A stretch of 64,000 nucleotides of DNA from Alligator mississippiensis. Lineage: Eukaryota; Chordata; Crocodylia; Alligatoridae. The stretch lies in assembly GCF_030867095.1 (NCBI RefSeq), contig NC_081837.1, forward strand, positions 19,912,501 through 19,976,500, read 5' to 3'. A program made the position numbers and the translations under genes. Shown here in pieces: positions 31,300 to 46,174 of the stretch. The notes below the pieces were generated by a model. It made no database searches and had not been told where the DNA came from. It worked only from the letters and a program-made list of their open reading frames with translations. Position 1 is the stretch's first letter. The number at the start of each line of letters is the position of its first letter.

Positions 31300-32410
31300 C
31301 AGCCGAAAGCATTCCTTTTCAGGAGAGGTTGCTAGCCTGGTGGGGAGAGTGCTAGCATAGAGGCTTGGTGTCATGGGCTCAAAGCCCACCCTGGCTCGAA
31401 TAAGCTGGTCTCTGGGGCCAGCTCTTTACTCCGGGGGCCCCTGACTCTTTCATTGCTGCGGCCAGAGGCGCCGAGTCAAGAGGCGCAGCCAACAGGTCAT
31501 TAGGAAGGAGAGCTCACTGGCCTTGTGGGTGAGATGCTGCCTTGAGACACTGGTGGCATAGGGTCTGGGCCTGGTGAGTGATCCTGAGTGAGCCAAAGAT
31601 CCATGGCCTGGGTACCCCCCTCGCTGTGCTGTTTGAGTGCACAGCAGTTGGGCTTGGCTCCATGCTGCTTCTCAGCATGCCTTAGGCTGCTGGGTATTGT
31701 TGTCACAGGACCTTTTGGAGGTCACGGAGAGGTCGCCCAGGTCTGGGGGCATCCAGTTTTGGCACTCCTGGTGTACATGTACAGTGTACAGTCATCCAGG
31801 TGAACATAGAAGTCTCTGTTACTGATTATGTGTATGCCTTTTAGTCACTGGGAGGCTCAAAACCAGACTAGTCATGTCCACGTGGACTTCTACATTCACC
31901 TGGATGACTGTACACTGGATGTACGACTGTACACTGTACATGTACAGCAGGAGTGCCAAAACTGGACGCCCCCAGACCACCTCCAAAAGGTCCTGCCACA
32001 ACAGTACCCAGTGCCTGTAGGCACCTGCACAGCAGCCTAAGAAGAAGCATGGAGCCAACCCCAACTGCTTTGCGCTCAAACAGCACAGCTAGGGGGGCAC
32101 GCAGGCCATGGGTCTCTGGCTCACTCAAGATCACTCATCCAGCCCAGACACACACAGGACTAGAACCCATGCCACTACTGTCTGAAGGCAGTGCCTCACG
32201 CACAAAACCAGCAAGCTCTCCTTCCTGGAGACTTGTCGGCTGCACCTCTTGACTCAGTGCCTCTGGCTGCAGCAATGAAAGAGTCAGGGGCCCCAGGAGT
32301 AAAGAGCTGACACCAGAGACCAGCTTGTCTGAGCCAGGGTGGGATTTGAACCCATGACACCAAGCCTCTATGCTAGCACTCTCCCCACCAGGCTAGCAAC
32401 CTCTCCTAAT
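31300..32410. repeat. ~1.1-kb inverted repeat made of tRNA-like modules
   Basis: The left arm (about 31300-31808) and right arm (about 31885-32405) are inverted copies of ~500 bp around a ~75-bp spacer. The arms share GGCACTCCTG, TGTACATGTACAGTGTACAG and two tRNA-like modules each. In the outer module, TAGCCTGGTGG resembles an A box and GGGTTCAAATCC (right arm, minus strand) is a near-perfect B box. In the inner module the right arm has GGTTCTAGTCC, also a good B box. The right arm has an extra 19-bp duplication in the TGTACAG region. Confidence 0.85.
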
Positions 32411-32830
32411 TAAAAAAGTTTTTGGCTGCGCCTCTTGACTTGGTGCCTCTGGCCACAGCAATGAAAGAGTCAGGGGCCCTGGGAGTACAGCACTGGCCCC
32501 AGAGACCAGCTTACAAAGGGCACTTGCTCATAGAACCTGGGTGGGATTTGAATCTATGACACCAACTCTCTAGATAAGCTCTCTGCCCACCAGGCCAGCA
32601 AGCTCTACTGAAGGAGAAGCTGTCGGCTGCGCCTGTTGACCCGGTGCCACCGGCCCCAGCAATGAAAGAAGGAGGAGGCCACAAGAGCAAAGAAGTGACG
32701 CAGGCAATCACCCTACCAGCCAGGGCAGGATTCAAAGCCACAACACTGAGGTTTCAAGCAGGGACTCTGCCCTCCAGGCTAGCAAGCACCTCTGGATGCA
32801 GAGCTCTGCGCTGCGCCCCTTGACTCGGTG
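32411..32830 (-). repeat. Further tRNA-like modules in tandem
   Basis: Two more units of about 180-200 bp follow the inverted repeat, each with the linker GCCTCTTGACT(C/T)GGTGCC and ATGAAAGA, and on the minus strand a tRNA-like part with AGATTCAAATCCCACC (32538-32555) or GGCTTTGAATCCTGCC (32725-32745) as B box. A possible fifth unit near 32930-33030 is too degraded to define. Confidence 0.65.
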
Positions 32831-34204
32831 CCTCTGAGGTGGAACGAGAGCATTAAAGACTGGGGGCTTTGGTGTCTTTGTTCATCTCGACTAACACGGG
32901 GCCCCGTTCAGTCGCACTGCTTGCACCCAAACACCCACCGTTCCTGTATCAGGACTTGACCTCCAGTCTCGCTGATGGAGCAGCGTGGGACTTAGCTCTG
33001 AAAACACGCTGCCCCCCCCAGGCTCCTGGAAACGCTGGCTAATATGTGTCTTCTGTTGAGCACGCTCCTCCTTGTAGGCACTAAGTGGCCCCGGCTGAGA
33101 GCCTCAAAAAAGCACAGTGGTTACAGCCCCAGCCTGACTGTTGGTTTTAGTACCAGGTCTGAACCTCCATGTTTCACTTCCCGTCAGGGGAATGGGTCCA
33201 GCTAGGTGAGAGCAGGCAGGAGCATCTCACCCAGGAGCCCAGCAGCATGGCAGACAGCTCGGCTGCTGAAACTTAGATTGACCTGACCTGGAGCAGAGCC
33301 GTGATCCCAGGTCTCCAGTCTATCGGGTGTACATCTACCCTGACTTTGGGGAGACATGGTGAAGTGCTACGTCCAGGTCAGGCAGCCTGGGAGGCGAGCC
33401 AGGCTCCGGGGTGGGCACAGGCACTGCCTGCCCTCTGCCTCTTGCACAAGCCCGCCTCAGGCAGCTCCTGCAAGCCCCAGCCATCGCCTCGTTTACCCCC
33501 TGCACTGCCTCCCCGGCTGTGCCCAGTCTCTCCGTGCCCGACTTACCTGGAGCACGGCAGGGCCTGTGGCTGCACACGGGCATGTCCATCTGCGGAGCTG
33601 TGGCTGGGGGTACGGTGCGAGGAAGCTGCACAGGCCTCTGCTGGGGCTGCGGGTCCTGGCCACCAGCACCCCAGCTGCGGCACTTGGGGGACCAGGGCCA
33701 GCTGCACCGTGCGGCCAGGAGTGCTCACCACGCTCACGACAGATGTTGCGTGCGAGTGGCGAGTTATGCTCTGCTCGGTTACCTTCCGCCCATATTAGAT
33801 GATATGTGGGGCGGCAGGGGCAGTGGCAGTGGCCGGGGACTTGCACCAAAGCTGCAGGGAGCTGGGAGCCGCGGGTCCCTGGGGGAGCGGTGGGACAGGT
33901 GCTGATCATGAGCAGTCACGCCTGATGGGCGCTTGCGAGGCTCCTTCCCAGGACAAGCCACGGAGCTGGGAGCTGAGCCCGAGCCAGCCCCGGCTCCCCG
34001 GCTCAGCTTGGGCTGGGTTCTGACACCCAAGAGGTAAGGGCGGCCCTCCGAGGGCTCAGGCCTCTGCCTCCCCTTCCAGCCAGCCCTGCGGCGGGGCACG
34101 GCCAGGGGCTCTGACTTGGACTCAGGTGCCCTGGCTGCGCAGAGCCAGGACTGCTACAAAATGGGCTGCAGAGAGAGAGCCATGGCCTCTCACAGGGTCT
34201 GGGG
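32831..34204. other. GC-rich intergenic, no gene recognised
   Basis: Several overlapping frames of 100-165 codons at 33300-33910 exist on both strands at once, which is typical of GC-rich DNA. None shows a domain, repeated motif or convincing splice context. Confidence 0.4.
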
Positions 34205-34378
34205 CTTGCACAGCAAACACAATGAGAAATAGAGATAGAGATAGAAATACACCTCTATAGAAATGGAGATAGAAATATATAGTGATAGACAGAGAGATAG
34301 CTTTCTGTATATGCCTACATAGAGATATACAGAGCTTTATATATATACAGAGACAGAGATAGAGATATATATATAGGC
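34205..34378. repeat. GATA/TATA-rich low-complexity tract
   Basis: Imperfect repeats of AGATAGAGATA and ATATATA for about 170 bp. Confidence 0.85.
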
Positions 34379-34399
34379 ACACTGCTTAAGAAACGTGGG

Positions 34400-34822
34400 T
34401 GACAGCATGCCTGGGCTCGTGTTGCTGCTGTAAAAGAAAAAAGAGGTTCAGTCTCACGCGACAGTCATCCTGCTACTCCGACCTACAGCCAGCGCGTAGT
34501 GCAGTAGAGGTGGGACATACCTTGCAGGAGCAGGGTGGACTCCGCTGGGTGACAAGGAGTAACGGTCACACGCTGGCAGAGGGTAGATTCAGGCTACACA
34601 TCAGGAGGCGCTACTTCATGGTCAGGGCGGCTAGGATCTGGAACCAGCTTCCAAGAGAAGTGGTGCTGGCTCCTACCCTGGGGGTCTTTAAGAGGAGGTT
34701 GGACGAACACCTCGCCAGGGTCGTTTGACCCCAGTACTCTTTCTTGCCATGGCAGGGGGTCGGACTTGATGATATGCTCAGGTCCCTTCTGACCCGACCA
34801 ACTATGAAACTATGAAACCTTG
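34400..34822 (+). mobile_element. CR1 LINE 3' end, plus strand
   Basis: Encodes RFRLHIRRRYFMVRAARIWNQ and LPREVVLAPTLGVFKRRLDE, the CR1 ORF2 C-terminus of another subfamily. It then has the CR1 3' UTR (GACTTGATGATATGCTCAGG, TCCCTTCTGACCC) and the terminal repeats ACTATGAAACTATGAAAC at 34801-34818. Confidence 0.92.
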
Positions 34823-34867
34823 CCTGCAAACTGAATTGGCACTTGCTTCTCCATACTCGAAGAGAGA

Positions 34868-34888
34868 CCCCCCCCCCCCCCCCCCCCC
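34868..34888 (+). repeat. Run of 21 C
   Basis: Uninterrupted homopolymer just downstream of the CR1 tail. Confidence 0.97.
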
Positions 34889-37335
34889 ATTACTGGCTAA
34901 GTCCTCAACATGCAGCAGACCTGCCTTCGCTCACATCCGATCCTCCACCACCATCGTGTATCCAAAACCCACAATGTTACACAGGGATCTGCCTCTTGTA
35001 GGAATGTCCCTTCTCAGCTGTGGAGATGCTGCCCCACCCAGGAACCAAACCATCTGTCCTGCTAAAACCATCCCTCGCGGCACACCCTGCCCCTGGCAGT
35101 GGGGTCAAACCCTGGAGCTCAGCTCCAAAGACATGAGCTGCTCTTGCCTTTGACAAAGTACAGCTCACTGCAAATCTGCATGGACACCAAAGCCTCTTGG
35201 TGACTTTTATTGCCTCGGTGGAAGCAGAGAGGTGCATTGGCATGGGGTGTTCTGGGTGGGAGCATGGGGATGGGCTTCACGATGCCGGCTACCCCAGTGC
35301 CAGCAGCAACCAGTGCCGACTGCTGTTTGTGTGATGGGGCTGGGGGAGCAGGCATGCAAAACTTTTGTTGAGCTTGAGTGCATCACGGGACCCCCTTATT
35401 AATCCTAAAACGCCTTTATCGGAGGGGAACGGCACACTCAGGCCTCCGCACTGGCTGAGGGTTTCCCTCTCCAGACAAACACCTGTGGGCCAGATCAGCA
35501 GCAGCAGGGGAAATTAGCAGAGCTCCTGGCTGCATTCATTACAGAGAGGGTTCATTAGGGCTTATTTGTATCTCCAGGCCACTGAAGGGATGGGCTCTCA
35601 TTTTGGGCTGACTGCTCTGCCCACATGCACCAGAGATGGTCCCTGCCCTGAAGAACTGACAGTCCGAATAGACTAGATGCTCAGCTAGGATCACTTCTCC
35701 AGGCTCTGCACCACGGGACTAGCCTAGATGGAGACTGGATATGAATCACGCTGCGATTTGCAGAGAGATTTGCATTAATGAAACTGCTCCCAGCCACCGC
35801 AGTGCATGGTCAAGTACTGTAGAGATGAAAGCCTTATTTATGTGTAAGATATATCTGCAGAGGGAGCCATAAACTGCAAAGCAAAGTATGAAGGTTTGCA
35901 GCAAATGTTGTAAAGTTTTATATTCCTGAAAACTAGGAATAAAAGATATAACCATTTAAAACAAAATGGATAAAAGGGGTTTCCATAGGACTGTAAAATA
36001 GCCTTATAATAGTTAATTGCTAGTTTCTTGTTACAGCAGAGAGAAATTCAAACAAAAAAAAAGAACCCTTTTAAACCACCGATGGAGGGTATGAGAGAGA
36101 GCAGGAAGGAGAGGGAGAAAGACAAGGACAGAGTGAACTAGGATGCAAATCCTTTGTTTCACAATCCTGTATTGCGGGAGCAAGCGGGATCTTTTGTTCC
36201 CAGGGGAGAGGAATCCAGTGCAAGAGGTGGGACTCTGCAGGTAACACCAGAAGCCCAGCACTGCTCGAGCAAAGAGGGCAAAAAGTTCACTTTTATAAAA
36301 TAGACGTTGCAGTTTCACACCTGCCTTGCGCTGGAATCAGGCCTTGACCGCGGAGAAAGTTTGTGAGCCAGCAAAGATACCACAAGTTCAGGCCACCAGA
36401 GGTTTTGAGGCAAAGGAAGCCTTTTGGATAGCCACAGAGGTGTATCCACCTCTGGACCTCTGGATCCGCTTCTCGGTTACTGCTTGTGTTTTAGGTGCAG
36501 GAACAAGGCAGGGAAGAAGGGGAAGGGAGGGCAAAGCTGGCTTTAAACCCCAGAGCTATCTCAGGGGCTGGCCCCCATGAAAGCACAGGACCATCCAACC
36601 TTGCCAGCTTTCCCTCTAAATGCCTGGCAAGTTTTCGTGACTTTGGTTTCTCCAATGTAGCCTATGGAAACATGCCTGAGCTGGCACCGCTGTGCACATC
36701 AGTGGCATAAATACCAACAGAGATCATTTAAAATGATTTAAAACCTTCCCCCTGTGCCCACCCTGCTGTCCCAGGGTCAGGACTAGAGAAAAAACACAAG
36801 GAAGGTGGTAATTATCACACAACTGGGGACACGCAGATACCACGGAGATCGGTGCAGTGTAGGAGCCTCTAGAGAATTGCAGGGGATTTGTGCTGATCAG
36901 ACTCTGGGACATGCAGACTGGTCTGTCTGGCCCCCAACGCAGGCAGAGCCATCTCAGGGGTTTGGAAGCAGAAATTAGCCATGGTACCACATTTTCCCAC
37001 CATTCCCCTGACCCCCAACTTGCCCACAGCCTGCCTTGGATGCACCAATTGCATTGGCAGCTGGGAGAAGAACGGATGAAGGACCCTCGTTACCTCTGTA
37101 CTGGGTGAGGAGGGCCTGTGGGTATTCTCCTGGACATAAGTATGCACAGCCAAAGCGGCAGCAAGATCCCTTCATGCAACTGAGAGTAAAAGCAATAAAA
37201 TAAAGGCTTCTGGTGAATTTTTTTCCCCAAGAACAATTCCCTTCCCAACTGGTGCATGCACAGACCTGTTCTTCTCTTTGCAAGGTGCCTTCAAGCAGCA
37301 GCAGAATTGTCCTTGCCGCTCAGCTTCAGCTCCCT
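34889..37335. other. Intergenic, nothing recognised
   Basis: Unique-looking sequence with no domain-bearing frame, repeat or RNA gene that I can name. Confidence 0.4.
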
Positions 37336-37425
37336 GCAGGGGGTTGCAATGAGGATGGAGCTGGGCTGTTCTCAGTGGGGGCAGATAACAGAACAAGGAG
37401 CAGTGGAGTTTCACATGAGCCTTTG
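37336..37425 (+). mobile_element. Short CR1 LINE remnant
   Basis: GGATGGAGCTGGGCTGTTCT followed by GATAACAGAACAAGGAGCA is a diverged copy of the CR1 ORF2 segment that appears in opposite sense at 14310-14390. Confidence 0.75.
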
Positions 37426-37849
37426 CTGCCTCTTCGTGGCCAGAAAAGAGAAAGCATGATGAGAACTCAATAGGATGTGGCAGATTTTCCCCTCCGCCTG
37501 CAAGGGGATATGCTGTGCTATCCCGGTCCAACTGGGAGTATTCAGCCATCTACCTACAGAGAGTGCCACAAGCCTGAAATGAGCCGAGATGGGAGCACTT
37601 GATCACTGAAGTGGGCCCATCCATCGGCACCTAAAATAAAGCAGCCTGCAGTCTTGCCTGGAGATTGGAGTAACACCAGCCCCACAGCCAAATGGTCTTC
37701 TCTGTCCAAAAGGCTCTGTCCAAAATGGTCTTCTCTGTCCAAAATGGTCTTCTTTGCCAAAGGCTTTTGAGGACAAAGGCCCTCGGTGCTTAAAGTGCTT
37801 GCAAGTGATCCAAACTGCCAGCCTCTGGCTGCTTTACTACTTCATCCAG

Positions 37850-38025
37850 GAAGAGCACGGACCATCTGCAGACACTTCCTCAGCCCGACAAAGGGTATTA
37901 TTTGTACCTGAAAGCTTGCAAAGAAGAGTTTTCTGATATTCTAAAAGATATCAGACTTACCCCCAAAACCTTGTCTGCCTGTGTCCTTAGACTAACGTGG
38001 CTGCAACCTACACCCCTAATGACAA
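37850..38025 (+). mobile_element. Dispersed retroposon with hammerhead-like core, decayed copy
   Basis: The core reads CCGACAA (37885-37891) instead of CTGANGA, with a hairpin and GAAA at 37910-37913. The 3' part runs to the family end: AAAAGATATCAGACTTACCC, ACCTTGTCTGCCTGTGTCC, GGCTGCAACCTACACCCC. This is the copy that shows core and 3' end together, about 130 bp apart. Confidence 0.7.
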
Positions 38026-40544
38026 CAAACGCATCTCGGTGCCTTGCCCCAGTCTGGGAGGCTCAGGTCCCCAATACCATGCTGGTGACAGGCACAGGGC
38101 CATGTCTCACGATGGTCTCGGTGTGTCTGTATTTCCCCCAGATATCAGGGCATGCAGCTATCGACCCCTCAGAGGACTTTGCAGGATGTGTTACCTGTCC
38201 CAAGATCTTTGTTTGGGCCCCACAGCCCTTCCCTCCTGATCTGAAAGCAAATGGGATTTAAAAGAAGGTTTAAAAGAAGGCAGCCAGCCTCCTGCACTTC
38301 TGCACAGTCACATAAGCAAGGGCATTCACCAGTCTCTGCTGCGGCTGAGCTCAGGTCTCGCATCCCTGTAAGCTTTAAACAAATACAGGGTGCAAGGCTG
38401 GGTGTGGAGAGGGAAGCCAAGGGGAAAGAAATGCACCGAACGTGTAAGTTCCAGATTTCTCTGGAGAGTCATTAACATGGCAGGGTATGATCCAAATTCA
38501 ATCCAGAACATGTTAGTGCTGGAGAAGATGGCAGCAGAGATAAGACTGATAACATTTGATTTCAAAGCTTCTCCATAAGCACCGCATTAAAATATCAAAT
38601 GCCCTCCTTCATCTGTTATTGTGAAGGAAATGAGCTGTTATTTCTAATGCTGTTTACCTAGCTGTGAGACGGCAAATGGGAGCCCTAGCAAATCGCGTTG
38701 TATTGTTTTGTTACTATCAATTACCACAAACCCAGAGACACGTAATGTAATCCAAGGGCTTGTCATTAATTACAGTAATTTGTAAGGGGGATTGCATGGC
38801 TCAGGGGTGCAGTGATGGGTTTAGAGTAGCTTGCGTTATGGAAAAACTAAACCTGAACACAAAATATAGGCTCACTTAAAAGCATATCCTGGGGTACTGG
38901 TCAGGAATGGAAATGGGCTGAGGGAAGGGGAAAGGGACAGGTGAAACCACTAAGAGCTGCTCATTGGAAATGCTGAGACGACGTGTGTTTGTGCTCCGGA
39001 TCCATGCGCTCCTCCTTGCAGAGGAAGAGGACAAGCACAAGAGAGATAGGAAAAGGCACAGCTCCGGGCAGGATGGCACAGCTCCGTCCTGTGTTCTTTC
39101 CAGACAGAGCCAACTAACAAATGTGCAGGGAAAAATTTGACGTAGAGATGGTGGCGAGATGGATCAGGTCTCATCTTGGGCAGCCCATGGGGGATCAGGG
39201 CAGGATTATATCCAGAAGTTGATTTCCTTGGTTCACCAGAGGGTAAACGGTAGAACATGGTCCGGTTAAGATTTACAAGCCCCTCACCCATGTCCTGGGG
39301 AACTACCTTCCCCTTAGGTATCTTTGGACATGAACCTGGGGATCTGGGGCAGATGCTGGGTGAGGATGTCACTCCTCTCCACAGCTGTATGAACAGCCAG
39401 CTGCAGGGAGCATGGCCTGAGCCCCGCAAGGGTCACACCTCTGGCAAGGGCAGGATGGGGACCAGCACGCCTAAATGTGTGCACAGCCTCTTGCTCTGCA
39501 TGTGCTGGAGGCTGGCAGTAACCGGGGCCTGGATCAAACGCAGAGGTGTAGCAAGTGCTGGTCCCAGGGCCGGTGGTGACACTCAGCCATTGCCCAGTCT
39601 GGCTTTCTTTGGGCATTCCCCCTTCACTTTCCTGCCACACCTTGATGGTACTACCTTTTAGAAAAAACAGAGGCTGTCCCAGGGCTTCCCAAGCCTGGCC
39701 TTACTTTTGTGACCACAGGTGTCCATGGTCATTGCCTTAAGGGCTAATTGATGTGGCTCAACTGCCCCTCACACCACGCCCATGCCTTGTAGGTGGTATC
39801 AACCATCTCCTTCATCAGCCCCTTTGGTCCATGGCCTCAGTCCCTGTGACCAGGCCTCCCTCAGCTACTCTGAGGTGTGATTTCCAGGCTTGCCTGCTTC
39901 TCCCAGGTACTTCACCTCTCATGGCTACTCCTAAGCACAGGCACTTCGCCTATGCGGGCTATTCCTGGGCACTGTATCCTACCCTATCAGACTCAGATCT
40001 CCAGGCTCCTTTGCCATGATCATTGGGCTTCTTGGGATCAACAGCCGTGGGGAGTCTCTCCGGCTCCTCTCACACATCAGATGAAGCACACGAATGCTGC
40101 AGTGAGGCATTAAGAGAGCTTTTGTGCTGCTGATGTTGATCTTTATATGAACTTGCTCTCCTTGCTGCTCTCACGTCCATGATGGGGAATTTGGCCAAGG
40201 GTCAGAAGTCCCTTGCTGTGCATATACATATACATATACTGCGATGCTGCCAAGGTGGCAGCTAACGGGATGGCCTTGAGTCGTTAACTATTCACATCAC
40301 TTGGTGACCGCTGCAACCCCGGGGTGTCCTCCCCCTTCGGCTCAAAGAGCAAGTGGGGATTGTTAACAGCCGGCTGCAACCCTAAAGTGACCCTCTGAGG
40401 TATAGACAAGCTACAAGCAGCTTTTCAGTGTCAGGGGCACAAAGGGGTTAAAAGGCTGAGTGTAGATGGGATGATACAAGCCCCAAGAAGAGACTCAGGC
40501 AAGAATAGAGCAAAGCCAGGGAAGAGCCAGGGCAGAGCAAACCC
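38026..40544. other. Intergenic; relic of NNMT-like intron 1 at about 38765-38920
   Basis: The stretch around ATTTGTAAGGGGGATTGCAT aligns at roughly 70% by eye with 41475-41560 in intron 1 of the NNMT-like gene (ATTTGCAAAGGGGGTTGCAA). The similarity runs through CAGTGATGGG/CAGCAATGGG and TTATGGAAAAACTAA/TTATGAAATAATTAA. It suggests another, otherwise lost, tandem copy of the locus. The rest is unrecognised. Confidence 0.4.
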
Positions 40545-42735
<2,191 letters not shown>

Positions 42736-43129
42736 AGTGATTAAGTCCCTTGGAGAATTGGGGGAAAATTGTCCCCAGTGGGAAAAGAGAATCTTATTAA
42801 GGCTTCATTCTCTTGCTGGTCATGGCTCTCTTCTCCTTTAATTGTTGTGCATTCCCCGTGATGACAGGGAAAGATTTTCCTACATGCCCTTAATTTGGAC
42901 TGAAGACGTTTACTCTCATAGAGGGACAATTTGAGGCAATAACTAGCAGACCCTAATTGGTATCTTGGCCTTGATCTGTCCTCATTCCTTGGAAGGGGAT
43001 TGATTGGAACTGATGGAATTTGGGATTTATGAGCAGAAAAGTCAAGTTGTCACGTAGCCTGAGTGGGAACTATAGGGGGTTTCGCCTTCTTCTGTAGCAG
43101 CAAACAGTTCTTTTTCCTTGGTGCTCTCT

Positions 43130-43200
43130 AGACCAACTAAATAGTTGGAAATATTGTCCTTTGCAAGTTTTCAGGCACATACACCCTTCTTCAGGCAAGA
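43130..43200 (-). mobile_element. Dispersed retroposon with hammerhead-like core, diverged copy
   Basis: Minus strand: CTGAAGA at 43194-43188, a hairpin with AGG facing CCT, GAAA at 43172-43169, then the CCAACT/AGTTGG hairpin and GGTC. The variable core base is A here. The rest of the 3' part is missing. Confidence 0.6.
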
Positions 43201-43658
43201 GAGACTCTGGATACTGTGCCCATTTCAACAGTGGCACCCAAAACTTAGTTGCTGCAGCAACAAATCAAAATCAAATTCCTTTGCAGTAGATAGTCCAGTA
43301 GAAATATGCTGATTAACATGCCTTAAATTTAGGTGATTCTTGAACGCTTTCTGCACACCCTGTCCTTTTGGCCTTGGCATTTTCTGAAGCAAACCTCCAG
43401 GAAACCACATCGTGAGAGGAAAGTTGTTCTCTGTCGTGGTGGTTGTCCTTGTTCTTGCTCTCCACATTTTTGGCATCTCCAGATAACTCAATGGATGCTG
43501 CTCAAGTGTTTGTCAAATGTCACGTTACTTCTCAAAATTAGCTGTATGAAAAATGGAATCAAAATACAGCTTTATTAAATATTCCCAGTGATGAACATGA
43601 GAGACTGACTCTACTAGACCTAAACCAAATGTATTATGTGTGGCTTGCCATTGTTTCC

Positions 43659-43664
43659 AATAAA
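43659..43664 (+). terminator. Possible polyadenylation signal AATAAA
   Basis: AATAAA in TTCCAATAAACGCTG, about 0.9 kb after the NNMT-like stop codon; an ATTAAA overlaps the stop itself at 42731-42737. Which one is used cannot be told from sequence. Confidence 0.3.
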
Positions 43665-43899
43665 CGCTGAATTGTTCTCTAACTGTACTATGTCATCCTT
43701 TTCCTTAGGTTTATGAGTTCCCTGGAAATGTGCATCACCCATGTCCTTCCCGACCACATTGCCAGGACACCACAATTTCAGCAGGGATAGACATTTTTTT
43801 ACAGGTCAGGGATTTGAGGCATAGGAAGCTTGGATATTCCCAAGAAGTAACACTCCTCCATTTCTTACCCTCTCCCTCAGTTTGCTCATGCAAGGTGCT

Positions 43900-44110
43900 G
43901 GGGGTAGGGTTGTGCTCAGAGAAAGGGCTTGTTCTGGACAGTGGGGGTTTTGCCTTTCTCTATAGTGGGGGATGTGGTCTCTACCCAGGACCTCTTGATC
44001 GTATAGTGGCAACATCTAAAGGAAGCTGTGGTTCCTCTGCTTTACTAGTGGCAGGTTAAGATGCTAGGTCTATGTTGCATCAGGGTTGAAGGTAGTCTTA
44101 GGTAGAGTCT
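43900..44110 (+). mobile_element. Old CR1-type 3' UTR relic
   Basis: GTGGGGGTTTTGCCTTTCTC, TATAGTGGGGGATGTGG and GTTGCATCAGGGTTGAAGG match in order the relics at 56640-56970 and, less well, 59350-59575. The pattern resembles 3' untranslated tails of old CR1 elements. Confidence 0.45.
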
Positions 44111-44470
44111 AAGCCCCTGGATCCAGATGTCCTCCCTCCGGCTGACTGCCCGGTGTCATCATTTTGCTTGGAAACAGTCTGCAAAGACCAGAGCTCCTAC
44201 CGTGCTGCTCTGAAGAACATCAGCTCTCTGCTAAAGCCATGGGGGCATTTGGTGCTGAGTGGAGATTTGGGCACCAGTTTCTACATGGTCGGTCCCAAAA
44301 AGTTCTTCTGTTTGGTTCTGACAGAGGAATTTTTGAGGGGGGCCCTTAGTGCAACTGGCTCTGCCATTCAGGAGTTTGATGTCCTCTCCAGGGACGGCGA
44401 CACCATGCAGGAAATCTGCCATTTCTCTGGGATGTACTTCATTGTCACCCACAAAGAGAAAGTGATTTAA
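44111..44470 (+). pseudogene. NNMT-like partial last exon (duplicate)
   Basis: About 120 codons are open and align with exon 3 of the gene at 40545-42735 from PLDP to the stop: DCPVSSFCLETVCKDQSSYR, SLLKPWGHLVLSGD, FYMVGPKKFFC, HFSGMYFIVTHKEK. The first ~28 codons of the exon, its splice acceptor and exons 1-2 are missing, and the motif LKPGG reads LKPWG. Similarity continues past the stop (AAGTCCCTTGGAGAAT), so this is a DNA-level tandem duplicate, not a retrocopy. It cannot make a complete enzyme. Confidence 0.9.
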
Positions 44471-45250
44471 GTCCCTTGGAGAATAAGTGGGACACAAAAG
44501 GATCCTTCTAAAATAGAAATTAAAATTAAATTAATTAAAAAGCTACATTATGCCCAGGATGATGCATATATTCCTGCTTAAAATGTGTTTCACCCTTTCC
44601 TGTGAAAATACACACATCTCCTTAAAAAATAAGAAATTGCAGCATTTGCATGCGAGTGGAAGTCCCCGCTAGGCAGGAGAGGAGCGCAGACTCTCAGGTG
44701 TGATGCTAGTGTCTTCTGACCCTGAACAACAGGAGCAACGTGAAAACTGCCTTGAGAGTGGCCAGGGTGTTGCTTCCACATGTACTAATCATGGATTGCT
44801 TATGCCAGTCCAGATCTTTTCAGGCCCTGGGTTTCTCAAGCTCTTGACAAACCTTACACCACGTCTGGAAGGGCACTGTATATGGGCACCCAAGATGGGC
44901 CCTGTGGTTTTTGGTCCAATGTCTGGTCTGTCTGATCCCAGTCTTTGATAATAGGAGGCACCAATGCCAGGAATGGGAGAGGAAGTGGGTTGTGAGTCAG
45001 ATGGTATTTGTTGTTTCTTGTGGAGAGTGATTTGCCCTCTGGTCTGCATTGAAAACAATCAAATAATCCATTAGATCGGCTTCTTAGAACTAATTACACC
45101 TGCCTGAAACACAATAGTCTGCTTTAACTCTTGAATAGAAAATGCTCGTATCCAGTATAACATGCAAACTATTTCTGCACGGAGTTCTCATCTATGGATC
45201 AATAAAACAGAACTGGAAACTTTTGCCAGTTTGGAGGAGTTATTTTGCAA

Positions 45251-45289
45251 CACCCCCCCCCCCCCCCGCTTTTTTTTTTTTTTTTTTGC
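45251..45289 (+). repeat. Poly(C) followed by poly(T)
   Basis: About 17 C, one G and C, then about 19 T. Simple-sequence DNA. Confidence 0.95.
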
Positions 45290-46174
45290 TGCTTTCTAAC
45301 TCATCTAATACCAAGAGCCCTGTTTAGCATGAAGCAAACCCAGAGAAGGCTGCCAGCCCTTAGGTGCCCTCAGCACAGTCTGTCTGGAGCCGAGCTATAG
45401 CGCTGTTTGCTGTCCCAGCGGGCAGTTCCCATGCCACTTCACCAATGCATCTCACTCACCCAATGCAACCCATCCCATCGCACAGGGCACAGTTTCTTCT
45501 CCGTCCTGTTCTGAAGCCTGTGATACATCAAGAAAAATGCCGTCACATGTTAACTACCAAGTGCCTACTTCACAGGCATCCCTAGGGAGCTCAGAGACTT
45601 CTGGATCTCCCGCCTGGTTCAGTGAGTTGCACTCCTACAGCCAAAATGAATCCCTCTCCTGCTGACTTTGCTTCACTTTGCTGCCATGAAAAGTTACTCA
45701 TGAGGATGATAAAACACAGGGAGCGATGCCCACAGTTACTCACAAGGATGATAAAAGCAGGGAACGATGCCCTGTCCTACAGCCCTCTGCTGCGGTGCTG
45801 GAAGAGGGATGAGTTTTGACGAATATTCAGCAATCCCACATGTCTCTGCTTTCCTGACACACACAAGCATCTGTAGGCCACTTCCATCCTCCAGCACCCC
45901 CCCAGCAATAGCTCGCAGCCCCAGCACGCTGTTATAGTAACACTCGTCCCATAGCCTCTGTATCCAGTCCTTAAGAAAGTTGCTGAAGCAGTTTTACAAG
46001 GGAATCAGATGGATTTCAACCCCAGGATCTACTTGGAAACATACTGCAGCCTCGGTGCAAGTCACTGCAAAGGAAACAAGATCCTGACACTCAACCTGAG
46101 AAGCCTGTGTGAGATGTTCGCTTTAAGTGAGTGTCACACAGCACACTGCATTGTGTGGGTTCGTGTTCATTAAT

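Noticed and set aside
33301-33910. Frames of 138-165 codons on both strands
   Set aside because: GC-rich sequence open in several frames at once, with no motif or splice support.
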